This document shows positions 28,255 through 37,780 of a stretch of DNA of 64,000 nucleotides, in pieces. Made by a program: the position numbers and the translations under genes. How positions within the stretch are numbered: position 1 is the first letter of the stretch; every line of letters starts with the position of its first letter. The notes below the pieces were generated by a model. That model worked only from the letters and a program-made list of their open reading frames with translations. It was not told the origin of the DNA and made no database searches. This DNA is from JAAZBV01 sp964499695 (GTDB lineage Bacteria > Desulfobacterota > DSM-4660 > Desulfatiglandales > HGW-15). Location: assembly GCA_964499695.1 (NCBI GenBank), contig CAZCMD010000006.1, positions 3,356 to 67,355 of the forward strand, in the 5' to 3' direction.

Positions 28255-28614
28255 ATGTTCAAACAGATAAAAACATCCAATATCATTTTATATTGCACAT
28301 GCTGGGAAGAAACCGTGCGTTTCTACAGGGATATCCTTTGCCTTCCTGTTAATTTTTCCAATGACTGGTTTTACGAATTCATATTATCACCTTCTTCAAG
28401 ATTAAGTATAGCAGATGAAAAACGGGCTTCAATAAAGAGCTGCAAAGGCAAGGGTGTTACAATAACGCTGGAGGTTAATGACATATTATCTATCCATAAA
28501 CATGCTGTTCAGAAGGGTTTAAACCCTACCCCGATAAAAAATCACCCATGGGGCGCCAGTGTATTTTACTTCTATGACCCGGAAGAACATCGTATTGAAA
28601 TCTGGCAGAATTAG
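28255..28614 (+). CDS. VOC-superfamily (glyoxalase/dioxygenase-like) protein
   Basis: 119 residues with one betaalphabetabetabeta repeat pair: VRFYRDILCLPVNF early and YFYDPEEHRIEIWQ at the end, the latter with the usual C-terminal metal-ligand Glu. Substrate unknown. ATG28255 has no good Shine-Dalgarno but the frame fits the fold from its first strand. Confidence 0.75.
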   Translation: MFKQIKTSNIILYCTCWEETVRFYRDILCLPVNFSNDWFYEFILSPSSRLSIADEKRASIKSCKGKGVTITLEVNDILSIHKHAVQKGLNPTPIKNHPWGASVFYFYDPEEHRIEIWQN

Positions 28615-28667
28615 TAGGAGCTAAATTTGACTGACATGTTAATATGTTACATGAGGAGTGTTTGATT

Positions 28668-29711
28668 TTGAGAACATCAGTTTTTCTGACTTATTTGTCT
28701 ATTTTATTATCTGTAAACCTTTGCTGCCTTGCGGAGGATATGAGCTCAGAAGATAACGCATTATCCTCCCCGGATTATAATAATTTTACTCTTTACTGGG
28801 AAAACGACTTTTTTACCGGTACCGATCGGGATTATACGAATGGCATCAAACTAACATGGAGTACCCCCTTTGGTGAGTTGCAAAAGTCAAATATACCGGA
28901 CTGGAGTTATCCGGTTTATAGGATATTACCCTTTATAAAAGTAGATGACGGTACCCTTGCTTTCAGCTTCTCGATTGGTCAGGATATATATACACCACAC
29001 AATACAGAAAGCACTGAACTGATTAATGATGACCGCCCATATGCAGGGTACACCTATTTCACAGCCGGGTTTCATGCCCGCAGGGGCACCCAAAAGAATA
29101 CATGGGAAGTTCAACTGGGGATTGTCGGCCCAGCCTCTTATGCTGAAACGATCCAAAATGCTGCACACGACCTTATAGGCGATGAACGTGCTAAAGGATG
29201 GAAAAATCAACTTCATAATGAAATAACTATTGATGCTATATACGAATCCCAATGGCGTGTATGGTCAAGCAGATTATTTTCAAGTTTCGATCTTGACCTG
29301 ATTCCCCACCTGGGAGCTCGTATCGGGACAGTGAATACCTATATGAATGCGGGAGCAGAACTACGAATGGGCTGGAATCTGCCCAATGATTTCGGAAGTT
29401 GTCCGATTCGTTCCGGTTGTGAAATATCTCCTCCTTTTTCCATGGATGGGATAAAAAGCACGAGCCTTCATCTATTTTTATCTACTGATGGTAAGATTGT
29501 TGCACACGACATTTTCCTTGATGGTAATAACTTCAGAGACAGTCACAGTGTAAATAAAAAAACAGTAGTTGGTGAATTTGTTTGTGGAATCACATGGCAG
29601 TTGAGCAGAATTAAGATTACCTATTCAATAATATTCCGCAGTAAACAGTTTGATACTCAGCTTGCCTCAAGGCATGATTACGGCTCTTTAAATCTATCCT
29701 ATAGTTTTTGA
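28668..29711 (+). CDS. LpxR-like lipid A deacylase family outer-membrane protein (DUF2219)
   Basis: 347 residues from TTG28668, chosen because GAGGAG lies 9 bases upstream and the signal peptide (about 1-22) then starts cleanly; the upstream ATG28644 lacks a ribosome site. Mature protein opens with YWENDFFTGTDRDYTNGIKL, the Asn-Asp and TD..YTNG signature of LpxR, and carries DDRPYAGY and IGDERAKGWKNQL. It ends in Phe (LNLSYSF), as outer-membrane barrels do. LpxR removes the 3'-acyloxyacyl group of lipid A; this activity is inferred from family. Confidence 0.82.
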   Translation: MRTSVFLTYLSILLSVNLCCLAEDMSSEDNALSSPDYNNFTLYWENDFFTGTDRDYTNGIKLTWSTPFGELQKSNIPDWSYPVYRILPFIKVDDGTLAFSFSIGQDIYTPHNTESTELINDDRPYAGYTYFTAGFHARRGTQKNTWEVQLGIVGPASYAETIQNAAHDLIGDERAKGWKNQLHNEITIDAIYESQWRVWSSRLFSSFDLDLIPHLGARIGTVNTYMNAGAELRMGWNLPNDFGSCPIRSGCEISPPFSMDGIKSTSLHLFLSTDGKIVAHDIFLDGNNFRDSHSVNKKTVVGEFVCGITWQLSRIKITYSIIFRSKQFDTQLASRHDYGSLNLSYSF

Positions 29712-29723
29712 ACAGGGAATACT

Positions 29724-29753
29724 GGGTCCGTAACCGCAAAAGGATTACGACCC
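29724..29753. terminator. Possible bidirectional terminator hairpin
   Basis: GGGTCCGTAA (29724-29733) pairs with TTACGACCC (29745-29753) with one bulged base, between the converging LpxR-like and cupin genes. No strong T-run on either side. Confidence 0.35.
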
Positions 29754-29776
29754 ATTACTCATCATAAACTACCTGT

Positions 29777-30145
29777 CTATTTTTTACGCAGCATAGTAAG
29801 TATCATCTTAAACCGTTTAGTAGCCCTTAATGCATGGGGGATATTTGCGGGCATTAAAATCAGTTCACCTTCTTTAACCCTGTTTGATGCACCACCAATA
29901 ATGACCTCGCTTTCACCATCCACCACCTGCACCAGTGCATCAAAGGGGGCAGTATGCTCGCTTAATCCCTGACCCTCATCAAAGGCAAACAGGGTAACTG
30001 TACCGGCATCGTTTTCAACCAGTGTACGGCTTACAATTGCATCCTCGCCGTATTCTATTAAATTATCAATATGCGCCGGTTCTCCTGCCTTTAAACCTGT
30101 TTTCTTCTGTGATTTTGTGTCATTACCTATCTGTGTAAGTGCCAT
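29777..30145 (-). CDS. Cupin-domain protein
   Basis: 122 residues with one conserved cupin barrel: SEHTAPFDALVQVVDGE (metal-binding His, Glu) and LILMPANIPHAL (second His). Stand-alone cupins of this kind bind metal and a small ligand; the function here is unknown. AAAAAGGAGG precedes ATG30145. A perfect FNR-like palindrome lies about 80 bases upstream. Confidence 0.82.
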   Translation of the reverse strand: MALTQIGNDTKSQKKTGLKAGEPAHIDNLIEYGEDAIVSRTLVENDAGTVTLFAFDEGQGLSEHTAPFDALVQVVDGESEVIIGGASNRVKEGELILMPANIPHALRATKRFKMILTMLRKK

Positions 30146-30223
30146 ATATGCCTCCTTTTTAATTACTCTTGCTCTTGCTCTTTATTACAATCTCATTTAT
30201 ATTACAGCCCTAATTTAAAGTCG

Positions 30224-30237
30224 TTGACTTATGTCAA
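30224..30237. promoter_or_regulatory. FNR/HcpR-like palindrome TTGAC-N4-GTCAA
   Basis: TTGACTTATGTCAA is a perfect 5-4-5 palindrome in the divergent spacer between the cupin gene (ATG 79 bases to the left) and the PAS hybrid kinase (207 bases to the right). CRP/FNR-family sites in sulfate reducers have this form. The same word recurs at 26207 with one mismatch. Confidence 0.45.
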
Positions 30238-30443
30238 AGACTCTATTTTTTACCTGTTATAAAAAGCGGGTCTGTCAAAATGAATCATAATATTGCTATT
30301 TACTCAGCAATTGATTATATTAGGCAGACTTTTCAGCCGTAAAATCCTCCAATCTGTATATGTGCCCGCTCAATGGCTTAAAAGCGAATTATAGTCTTAC
30401 CATCTAAATTAAAATACAATATAAACATTAAGCAGGTTTTCAA

Positions 30444-32471
30444 ATGGAAAAAGAGCAGGGCACTAAAGGACTGGAACAGAAGATAAAAGAGCTTGAAGGT
30501 GTTATTCAGGCGCAGAATCAAAAGGAAATCGCATTGCGTGATGAAATCAGGGGGCTTAACCAGAGCTGCAAGCACTATGATACCATTATGCAGTATACAG
30601 AGGATTTTATTTTGATATGTGACCGTGATGGTAATGCCCTCGCATATAACAACAGTTACAGGGATGTAATGGAAATTTACTTGAAACAGGATATCAAACC
30701 GGGCATGCAACCCTATAAGGCCGGCCCCCCTGAACTGGTAAAGAGATGGGACATGCTTCGTGAAAAGGTATTGAAAGGTGAAAAACTCAAGGCCGAATCA
30801 TCTGCTGTAACAGACACAGGAGACTCCTTTTTTGAGACCATATTCTGCCCGGTAAAAAATGGTGATGGGGTAACTGGTTTTATTGAGATCACAAGGAACA
30901 TAACCGGATACAAAAAAACTGAAGCCGCGCTCAGGGAGAGCAATGAATTCAACATAAGCCTGCTTGATAATTCACCAAATGCAATAATGGTATTGGACCC
31001 CGATACATCAATCAGGTATGTAAATCAATATTTTGAAAAGATGACAGGGTATTCCCCCTCAGAAATAATAGGTTGTAAAATCCCATACCCCTGGTGGGTT
31101 GATGATCCTGCATATGGCACACTTGAGGAAAAGAAAAAACAGTTTCCTATAGGGGTTAAGCCAACGGAAAGGCGATTCAGAAAAAAGAATGGGGAATATG
31201 CCTGGTCAGAGATAAGTATCACCCCGATATATAAAGATGGCACCATGAGCTATTCGCTTGAGACCATGGTCGACATTACAGATCGTAAAAAGACAGAGGA
31301 GGAAAAACGGAATTTAGAAGAAAAGCTGCACAGATCACAGAAGATGGAATCATTAGGCATTCTGGCAGGCGGTGTAGCCCATGACCTTAACAATGTCCTT
31401 TCAGGCATAGTGAGTTATCCTGAACTGCTTCTTTTGGACCTGCCCCAGGAGAGTAATCTCAGAAAACCTATTACTACCATGATGGACGCCGGTAAGAGGG
31501 CGGTTGCAATTGTGCAGGACCTTTTAACAATTGCCCGCAGTGTGGCAACCCCGAAAAAGACAATAAACCTGAACAGTCTGATAAGCGAGTACATCAAATC
31601 ACCTGAGTTCAGGAATGTCGAAGCGCATAATCCCGCGATCACCTTTAAATATGAACTGGACAACTCCCTTTTGAACATAAACGGCTCATACATACACCTG
31701 AAAAAAATACTGATGAACCTGATCTCAAACGCCTCTGATGCGATCGAGGAGTCTGGGAGTGTCATAATATCCACCTCAAACAGGTATCTTGACCGTCCGC
31801 TTAAGGGGTATGATGATGTAAAGATAGGTGAATATGCGGTATTATCTGTATCAGATAATGGAACCGGGATATCTCGCGCAGACCTGAACAGGATATTTGA
31901 GCCCTTCTATTCAAAAAAGGTGATGGGCAGGAGCGGGACAGGTCTGGGGTTGGCAGTAGTCTGGAATGTGATGAAGGAACATGAAGGTTATATCAATGTG
32001 TCAAGTGGTGGTGATGGTACAACCTTTGATATGTATTTCCCAATAACAAGAGGCAAGATATCAGGTGCAGATATTGAAATGCCCATAAACGCCCTGCTTG
32101 GAAACGGTGAAAAAATACTTGTCGTTGATGATATAGATAGTCAGCGTGAGATCTCAAGCAGGATGCTTGAAAAGCTCGGCTACAGTGTGCATGCCTTAAG
32201 CAGCGGTGAAGAGGCAGTGGAATACCTTAAAGAAAACTCAGTGGATTTAATCATCCTGGATATGATTATGGACCCCGGAATAAACGGCCGGGAGACCTAT
32301 CAGAGGATAAAAAAGATCAACCCCTCACAGAAGGCAGTTATTGTAAGCGGGTTTGCAGAAACGGAAGATGTAAAGGCAACCATGAAACTGGGGGCCGGTT
32401 GCTTCATTAAAAAGCCGTTTATGCTCCAGACGCTTGGAATCTCTATAAAAGAAGAACTGAAGAAACCCTAA
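30444..32471 (+). CDS. PAS-PAS hybrid histidine kinase with C-terminal receiver
   Basis: 675 residues, soluble: N-terminal coiled coil (about 1-40), PAS1 (about 45-155), PAS2 (about 168-290, ends in the PAC-type DITDRKKTEEEK), HisKA with His313 in GGVAHDLNNVLS, ATPase domain with DNGTGIS and GTGLGLAV, and a receiver with Asp606 in IILDMIMD and Lys in IKKPF. GGVAHDLNN marks the kinase group common in Desulfobacterota. No TM segment, so the signal is cytoplasmic. It stands alone, next to an FNR-like site. Confidence 0.9.
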   Translation: MEKEQGTKGLEQKIKELEGVIQAQNQKEIALRDEIRGLNQSCKHYDTIMQYTEDFILICDRDGNALAYNNSYRDVMEIYLKQDIKPGMQPYKAGPPELVKRWDMLREKVLKGEKLKAESSAVTDTGDSFFETIFCPVKNGDGVTGFIEITRNITGYKKTEAALRESNEFNISLLDNSPNAIMVLDPDTSIRYVNQYFEKMTGYSPSEIIGCKIPYPWWVDDPAYGTLEEKKKQFPIGVKPTERRFRKKNGEYAWSEISITPIYKDGTMSYSLETMVDITDRKKTEEEKRNLEEKLHRSQKMESLGILAGGVAHDLNNVLSGIVSYPELLLLDLPQESNLRKPITTMMDAGKRAVAIVQDLLTIARSVATPKKTINLNSLISEYIKSPEFRNVEAHNPAITFKYELDNSLLNINGSYIHLKKILMNLISNASDAIEESGSVIISTSNRYLDRPLKGYDDVKIGEYAVLSVSDNGTGISRADLNRIFEPFYSKKVMGRSGTGLGLAVVWNVMKEHEGYINVSSGGDGTTFDMYFPITRGKISGADIEMPINALLGNGEKILVVDDIDSQREISSRMLEKLGYSVHALSSGEEAVEYLKENSVDLIILDMIMDPGINGRETYQRIKKINPSQKAVIVSGFAETEDVKATMKLGAGCFIKKPFMLQTLGISIKEELKKP

Positions 32472-32477
32472 TATGCT

Positions 32478-33365
32478 TTAATCATCTCCCGGGGGCGTCA
32501 GTGAAAATGGAAGCGTGTTTGGAAAATCATCACGGACTTTTCCTTTGGTTAATGTCTGAGGGATTATCTCAGCCAATTCATCTGAGGTGAAATGTCCCTT
32601 TTTCCACAGCACCTGCTTTACCTGAGGAGGTTCCTCATATATACCGACATGTCCGTTATATACCTCAAAGATACAGCCGTTAATATGATCTGCCGCCTCA
32701 CTTGCCAGGTAGATCACCAGTACCGCGACATCTTCAGTTTTCTTCTCCTCAAACTCCTGTATTTTTACTACTGCACCGCGCCAGGCTGCAATAGGACGGA
32801 TTATGTTGCAGGTAACGCTAAAGGGGGCCATATCCCTTGCAACAGAACGGGAAAACCCTGTAATACCTTCTTTGGCTGCTGAATAGGCTGAGCCTCCTTT
32901 TAAACCTAACCCGTTATGGGATGATATATTGATTATACGGCCATATTTTTGCTCTTTCATTATTATGGATGCTTCATGGGTACAGTAAAAGGTGCCGTAA
33001 AGATGCGTCTTTATCATAGCGTCCCAGTCAACTGCATTCATCTCGTAAATAAAACCGCCCCTGATAATTCCGGCATTGTTAACGAGTATATCAACCCTTC
33101 CGTAGTGTTGAATGGCGCTTTTTATTATGTTCTTTGCACCACTTTCTTTAGCCACGCTATCATAACTGGCTATTGCGTCTCCTCCCTCTTTTCGGATCAT
33201 CTCAACTACCTCATCCGCAGCATTACATGAAGATCCCTCCCCGTTAAAACTGGTCCCCAGATCATTTACAACTACTTTAGCCCCCTCTTTAGCCATTCCA
33301 ATAGCATAGGCCTTTCCCAGACCGTTTCCTGCACCGGTTATAACAGCAACCCTGTTTTTTAACAT
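32478..33365 (-). CDS. Short-chain dehydrogenase/reductase, HSD17B4/MFE-like
   Basis: 295 residues: TGAGNGLGKAYA (NAD(P) binding), NNAGI, and the catalytic Ser-Tyr-Lys as ISSHNG...SAYSAAKEG. VVNDLGTSFNGEG after strand 2 resembles the 3-hydroxyacyl-CoA dehydrogenase part of multifunctional beta-oxidation enzymes, where Asp favours NAD. The 70-residue C-terminal extension beyond the SDR core also fits that subgroup. Substrate is inferred only. It converges on the hybrid kinase with 6 bases between stops. Confidence 0.85.
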   Translation of the reverse strand: MLKNRVAVITGAGNGLGKAYAIGMAKEGAKVVVNDLGTSFNGEGSSCNAADEVVEMIRKEGGDAIASYDSVAKESGAKNIIKSAIQHYGRVDILVNNAGIIRGGFIYEMNAVDWDAMIKTHLYGTFYCTHEASIIMKEQKYGRIINISSHNGLGLKGGSAYSAAKEGITGFSRSVARDMAPFSVTCNIIRPIAAWRGAVVKIQEFEEKKTEDVAVLVIYLASEAADHINGCIFEVYNGHVGIYEEPPQVKQVLWKKGHFTSDELAEIIPQTLTKGKVRDDFPNTLPFSLTPPGDD

Positions 33366-33435
33366 ATCTCCCCTAAAGCACCTCTTTTATCCCCGATAGC
33401 TAATCTGATGAGTAAGGATTATCATTATAACTTCT

Positions 33436-34452
33436 TCATTTCCTTTTTAGACGCTTGAAAAAATCAAAACCATAGGTGTCTATTTCATCTACAACAACAT
33501 CATTGATGCCGGGGGTAAGAGGAACACCGTTAGGGATACAGGGTATAAAGTGCCCTGCTGGCACATAATCATCACATGCCCTTCTAACCTCTTTACGCAC
33601 ATCAGCCTCTTTCCAGTTTTTAAAATCAAATACAGCGCCATCTATGCCGCCCTGAAGGGCCATGCGGCCTTTTACCCTCTTCTGAACATCCTGGATATTA
33701 TTCTGCGGTATAATCCCCTGCCATACATCTATCCCGAGGTCTACCATGTCCTCTACTATTGGGGCACATACACAGTCAGCATGATGCTGAATCAGTACAT
33801 TCCTTGATCTTATATAGCCATAGATGCGTTCATAGTGGGGCTTTAACATCTTACGCCATGTCTCAGGCGACATGAAAAGGCTTCGCTTATTTCCCCAGTC
33901 ATCATGAAAATGGATCATGTCAGGGTTGAGGTTATCTATCAAAAGTTTCACATATTCTATTTTGTAATCCGCAATCACTGTGAGAAGCTCGGTCATGGCC
34001 TCAGGTTCTGCCAGATAATTCATAAGTGCATCTTCAAACCCCATAAGGTGATGGGACATCTCAAAAAGACCACCAAAGCAGACGCACATAAGGAGTTGGT
34101 TCTTCCTGTCAAATGCATCTGCCCTTGCCTTTGACTCTTCCCAGCTCTTTACTATTTTTGAGGGCCAGGGCACATTTACATACTTTTCCCACTTGGTTAT
34201 ATCCTTTATTACCTTGGTCTCCTCAGTAATATGCGGGTTAGCCGCAAAATGGCCCTTTAACCATTTCCATGATACACCCCAGCTGTCTTTTACGGTTTCA
34301 CCTTCAACCCGCTGAGGTGATGAAAGCATTATGGAATCAAAGAAAAAACCGTTTGTATAGAGGTGTTCATTACAAAGGTACTGTGGATTATCATTCTTCA
34401 TAAGACGAAGATAGTTTTCTCTGGGTGTTATCGGGTAATCGTTAATATTCAT
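33436..34452 (-). CDS. Uroporphyrinogen decarboxylase (URO-D)-like methyltransferase family protein
   Basis: 338 residues of the URO-D/MtaA/CmuA fold: FHDDWGNKRSLFMSPETW (loop with Asp), IQHHADCVCAPIVEDMVDLGID with His and Cys as possible zinc ligands, and LQGGID. Proteins of this group outside haem synthesis act as corrinoid-dependent methyltransferases or demethylases. The HHADC element supports a zinc-thiolate methyltransferase over true HemE. No corrinoid protein gene is adjacent. It lies 63 bases downstream of the split-Soret cytochrome gene and 70 upstream of the SDR, so all three may form one operon. Confidence 0.75.
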   Translation of the reverse strand: MNINDYPITPRENYLRLMKNDNPQYLCNEHLYTNGFFFDSIMLSSPQRVEGETVKDSWGVSWKWLKGHFAANPHITEETKVIKDITKWEKYVNVPWPSKIVKSWEESKARADAFDRKNQLLMCVCFGGLFEMSHHLMGFEDALMNYLAEPEAMTELLTVIADYKIEYVKLLIDNLNPDMIHFHDDWGNKRSLFMSPETWRKMLKPHYERIYGYIRSRNVLIQHHADCVCAPIVEDMVDLGIDVWQGIIPQNNIQDVQKRVKGRMALQGGIDGAVFDFKNWKEADVRKEVRRACDDYVPAGHFIPCIPNGVPLTPGINDVVVDEIDTYGFDFFKRLKRK

Positions 34453-34515
34453 TTCACTCTCCTTTTATTTTACTGCTGCTTACTGTTTTATAAAATCTCC
34501 TGCCAGATATAAATA

Positions 34516-35277
34516 TTAATGCGGATTTTCATGACAGGTGTTGCATGACATATTCGCTGAAACATTGCCTTTTTCCTTTTCCGGCCCATGACATGACATG
34601 CAGCCTTTTGAAAAGTCATTCAGATTTTCAGCATATTTTATTGTACCGGCTGTGTAATCATTGAGCATGCTCACCACCTTCATTGCCACATCCGCCACCA
34701 TGCGGTTGCATCGTTCAAAATGAGGCATAGTCATCAGCTTATGACCTGAGGCATTTGACCATTTTGTGCAGGAGATATGACAGAGATTTGACCCTGATAC
34801 TGAGGTGGCAATCTGGATGTCCTGATTCGGTTTAACAGGTTTATAAACGGGCATCGCTGTTTTTTCATACCACAGGGAAAGCTCGTTACATAGTGCAAAA
34901 AGATCCGTCTGTTTTTCTATAAAGATGCCAAAGAGAAGGCCTCCGGCGTTTACTGTCCCGCAAAGGGAGCCAAGGCCGCCTATGCCCCCGCTGCCGTAGA
35001 CGGTCGCGGCAACCGGGAATGTATTATAAGGGGCACCGTATTTATCAGCAAGTGTACCCATAATTGACTCTACCACACCGTACATACAGCCGATTTTAGC
35101 CCATGCCGACTGGTATGCCCTTTCCTGAACAGATTCAGGCTTAATAGAATTCCATTTCCACTGGGTGGGCTTTTCAGAGTCAGCGCTGACAATCCTGCCT
35201 GCACTGCTCAGTATCACCCCTCCTACAGCAGCGCCACCTATCTTTAACATTCTCCTTCGTGTAATTTCAGATTTCAT
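34516..35277 (-). CDS. Split-Soret-type dihaem cytochrome c, Tat-exported
   Basis: 253 residues. A twin-arginine signal (RRRMLKIGGAAVGG) leads to a periplasmic domain of the C_GCAxxG_C_C type, seen in IGCMYG...YGSGGIGGLGSLCG, followed by two haem c motifs, CMSCH and CNTCH, at the C-terminus. Length and two haems match the split-Soret cytochrome of Desulfovibrio, a dimer that shares haem ligands between subunits and can carry iron-sulfur. Its electron partners are unknown. Divergent from the wHTH-ferredoxin gene. Confidence 0.85.
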   Translation of the reverse strand: MKSEITRRRMLKIGGAAVGGVILSSAGRIVSADSEKPTQWKWNSIKPESVQERAYQSAWAKIGCMYGVVESIMGTLADKYGAPYNTFPVAATVYGSGGIGGLGSLCGTVNAGGLLFGIFIEKQTDLFALCNELSLWYEKTAMPVYKPVKPNQDIQIATSVSGSNLCHISCTKWSNASGHKLMTMPHFERCNRMVADVAMKVVSMLNDYTAGTIKYAENLNDFSKGCMSCHGPEKEKGNVSANMSCNTCHENPH

Positions 35278-35576
35278 GCTTATCGCCCCTTTGATATATC
35301 TATGAAATAATGGTATTAGAAACCGGATTCAACCAATTTATGAAACCGCTGTCAATGAAATAGATGAGTATTAAAACAATAATAAAAATGAACCGATTCA
35401 TAAAATATCTGTATATTATAGTAAGCGTATACGGGTAACAAAATATCGGATTTGCTATCTTTTTCCGATTGCTTAACGGATACCATTGGCTTACATATAA
35501 CTTTATGTTAAAGAATGATTATATGATCCTGCAAGTTTTCAGATAATTATCAGAATTAAAGAGAGGAAAAAATAAA

Positions 35577-36656
35577 ATGCAATCAGAAGACAAAATATAT
35601 AGAGAGTTACAGATGCATCTTGATAAACAGGCAGTTGGCTTTCCTGCAACTGAGTCAGGTGTTGAGATTCGTATTCTCAAAGAACTTTTCAACCCTGAAC
35701 AGGCGCGTGTTGCCCTTTGCCTAAATTATGAACCACAGTCAGCGTCGGATATTTATGAACAGTTAAAAGATAAAGGCATGTCCCTTGACAAGATCAAGAA
35801 TATCCTTGATGAACTGGCAGCTAATGGGTCTATAGGTGAAAAGGATAAAAACGGTATTGGATATTATTTTATAATGCCGCTATTAATAGGTATAGTAGAA
35901 TGGCATGGCAGCAAAGCTACTCCGCAGTTCTGGGCAGATTTTGGTGAATATATCAACAGCAATTATGGAAAGGCATATGCCGGCACCAGCATATCCCAAA
36001 TGCGTACAATCCCTGTCAGAAAAAGTATTGAAATAGAACACAGCGTTACCACCTATGACCATGTGAGAGATATTATCAACAATACAGATGGGCCGATCAT
36101 TATAAGCCCGTGCATGTGCCGTGAAGGCGCAAAAGGGAGAGGTGAGCCCTGTAAAAAAACAACCCGCATAGAGGCATGTATGGCCTTTAACGACTGGGCA
36201 AGGCATTTTATAAAAGCAGGGCAAGGAAGAGAGATTACACGCGAAGAGGCACTGGAGATAACCCGCCAAAACGAAGAGGATGGCCTTATCCTGCAGCCTA
36301 CAAACTACCAGAAACCGGATTTCATCTGTGCCTGTTGCGGATGCTGTTGCAGTGTCCTTAGAATACAGAAATTATTACCAGAGCCGGCCAAAAACTGGTC
36401 TCACAATTATAATGCTGTTGTAGACACTGGGTTATGCACCGGCTGCGGTATTTGTGTTGAAAGGTGTCAGATTGAGGCTATTACGATTGACGAACAGAAT
36501 AATTGTTCAGTAATTAACCTTGACCGCTGTATCGGCTGTGGTAACTGTGTTGTAACCTGCCCATCTAACGCATTAACGATGGTTAAGGTGGAAAATGAAT
36601 CAGTTCCACCTCAGGACTCCACAGGTCTTTATAAAATACTGACGGAACATATTTAA
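35577..36656 (+). CDS. Winged-helix plus ferredoxin-like 4Fe-4S protein
   Basis: 359 residues: an N-terminal winged-helix-like domain (about 20-95, with a MarR-like SASDIYEQLKDKGMSLDKIK), a central region with SPCMCREGAKGRGEPC and the very Cys-rich CACCGCCCSV (about 257-266), and a C-terminal bacterial ferredoxin domain with two clusters, CTGCGICVERC (from Cys287) and CIGCGNCVVTC (from Cys318). No signal peptide. It could be an iron-sulfur redox sensor or an electron carrier that binds DNA; the family is common in Desulfobacterota without a proven function. GAGAGG lies before ATG35577. Confidence 0.78.
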   Translation: MQSEDKIYRELQMHLDKQAVGFPATESGVEIRILKELFNPEQARVALCLNYEPQSASDIYEQLKDKGMSLDKIKNILDELAANGSIGEKDKNGIGYYFIMPLLIGIVEWHGSKATPQFWADFGEYINSNYGKAYAGTSISQMRTIPVRKSIEIEHSVTTYDHVRDIINNTDGPIIISPCMCREGAKGRGEPCKKTTRIEACMAFNDWARHFIKAGQGREITREEALEITRQNEEDGLILQPTNYQKPDFICACCGCCCSVLRIQKLLPEPAKNWSHNYNAVVDTGLCTGCGICVERCQIEAITIDEQNNCSVINLDRCIGCGNCVVTCPSNALTMVKVENESVPPQDSTGLYKILTEHI

Positions 36657-36791
36657 GTATCCTGGCTATTGAGGTTACAGTATCAGGTCAGACATAGTAT
36701 TATTTTTATGTGTCCATTGAAAATATTACAGACCCAATTTTAATCATTGTTCATTGATTATAGTATACTTTTAATTGATCACTGGACACTG

Positions 36792-37688
36792 TTACTCTAC
36801 ATCACCTATTTTCGGTGCTTTAGGCTTCGCCTTCTTTGGCGGACCCATGATTGCATCGAAATCCAGGCCCGGGACACTTGGGGTCAGTGTGTGAACATAC
36901 CTGATCTTCCCGTTTACCAGCCTGAAGGTATGGGAATCAGGCATTCCTGGATCTCTGCCGAACCTGCAAAAGATATTGACCGTGCCCATATCAACGTCCA
37001 CCACATAATCCCGTTTGTTTATCGGGAGCTTATCCTCTCCTTCTGGAAAACCGACATAACAGCTGGCGTTTGGGTCATTAAAGTCCTTTGTGGTATACAA
37101 TCCGCCTTCAAGGCGTGCACATGGTTTATTGAATGGTACCTTAGCTGCTCTATCTGAAAAGGCATCAAAGTAGGCATTCCCACCCTTGATCAGGGTATCA
37201 CGGTCTACCTTTTCATCAGCGTTTAAAACCCTCCAGTCTTCCATTGTTGAATACTTCAGGTAATCAGTGGCGTTGAACAGCCAGTCCGATTTTTTAGTAA
37301 CCATGCTGTCGATCTCGGTAATTTTACCTTTCTCAACCCTGAGACGTGTGCCGATAACATAGGGGTTGTCCCCCTTGGCAATAATTACTTCCGTGAATGT
37401 TCGGCAGGTATCCACATCCAGAAAACTACGGCTAAAATCAATCGAAAGTGGAGTATTCCACATCCCCTGCTCCTTTTTGATCTCTGTCCAGTTTTCAATA
37501 TACTTCACACTATCTGCAAGCAGCGCTCTGGACAAATCTCCAGCCTTCTGCGCCTCAAGGTAGCTGTCAATTGCGACCTGAAGTGTTTCACGAGTACATT
37601 CCTGAGCTTTACCTGCTGCAACATCCTCAGCCTGACCGAATGAAGAAATACAAAACAGAATCACGATACTCACAATTGTTCTATTCAT
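36792..37688 (-). CDS. Secreted protein with DUF8021-like domain
   Basis: 298 residues from ATG37688 (GGAGGGTAT upstream; the ATG 15 bases earlier overlaps this site). Signal peptide about 1-20, then an NTF2-like alpha+beta region. The C-terminal half has GGNAYFDAFSDRA, VPFNKPCARLEGG and a cysteine pair, which fits DUF8021, a domain of unknown function found in fungi and bacteria. The tail is Pro/Lys-rich. No catalytic motif recognised. Followed by a leftward MFS gene upstream, with 92 bases between. Confidence 0.65.
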   Translation of the reverse strand: MNRTIVSIVILFCISSFGQAEDVAAGKAQECTRETLQVAIDSYLEAQKAGDLSRALLADSVKYIENWTEIKKEQGMWNTPLSIDFSRSFLDVDTCRTFTEVIIAKGDNPYVIGTRLRVEKGKITEIDSMVTKKSDWLFNATDYLKYSTMEDWRVLNADEKVDRDTLIKGGNAYFDAFSDRAAKVPFNKPCARLEGGLYTTKDFNDPNASCYVGFPEGEDKLPINKRDYVVDVDMGTVNIFCRFGRDPGMPDSHTFRLVNGKIRYVHTLTPSVPGLDFDAIMGPPKKAKPKAPKIGDVE

Positions 37689-37780
37689 ATACCCTCCTAT
37701 CAATTAGTTCATCTTTACTATCTTTTAGTTATTTGCTTAATGCTGTTATTATACATATTTAAAATGTAATTCCTTTTCAC

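Noticed and set aside
30378..30710. 110-codon reverse frame opposite the PAS hybrid kinase start
   Set aside because: Lies antisense to a well-supported coding region and has no recognisable protein character.
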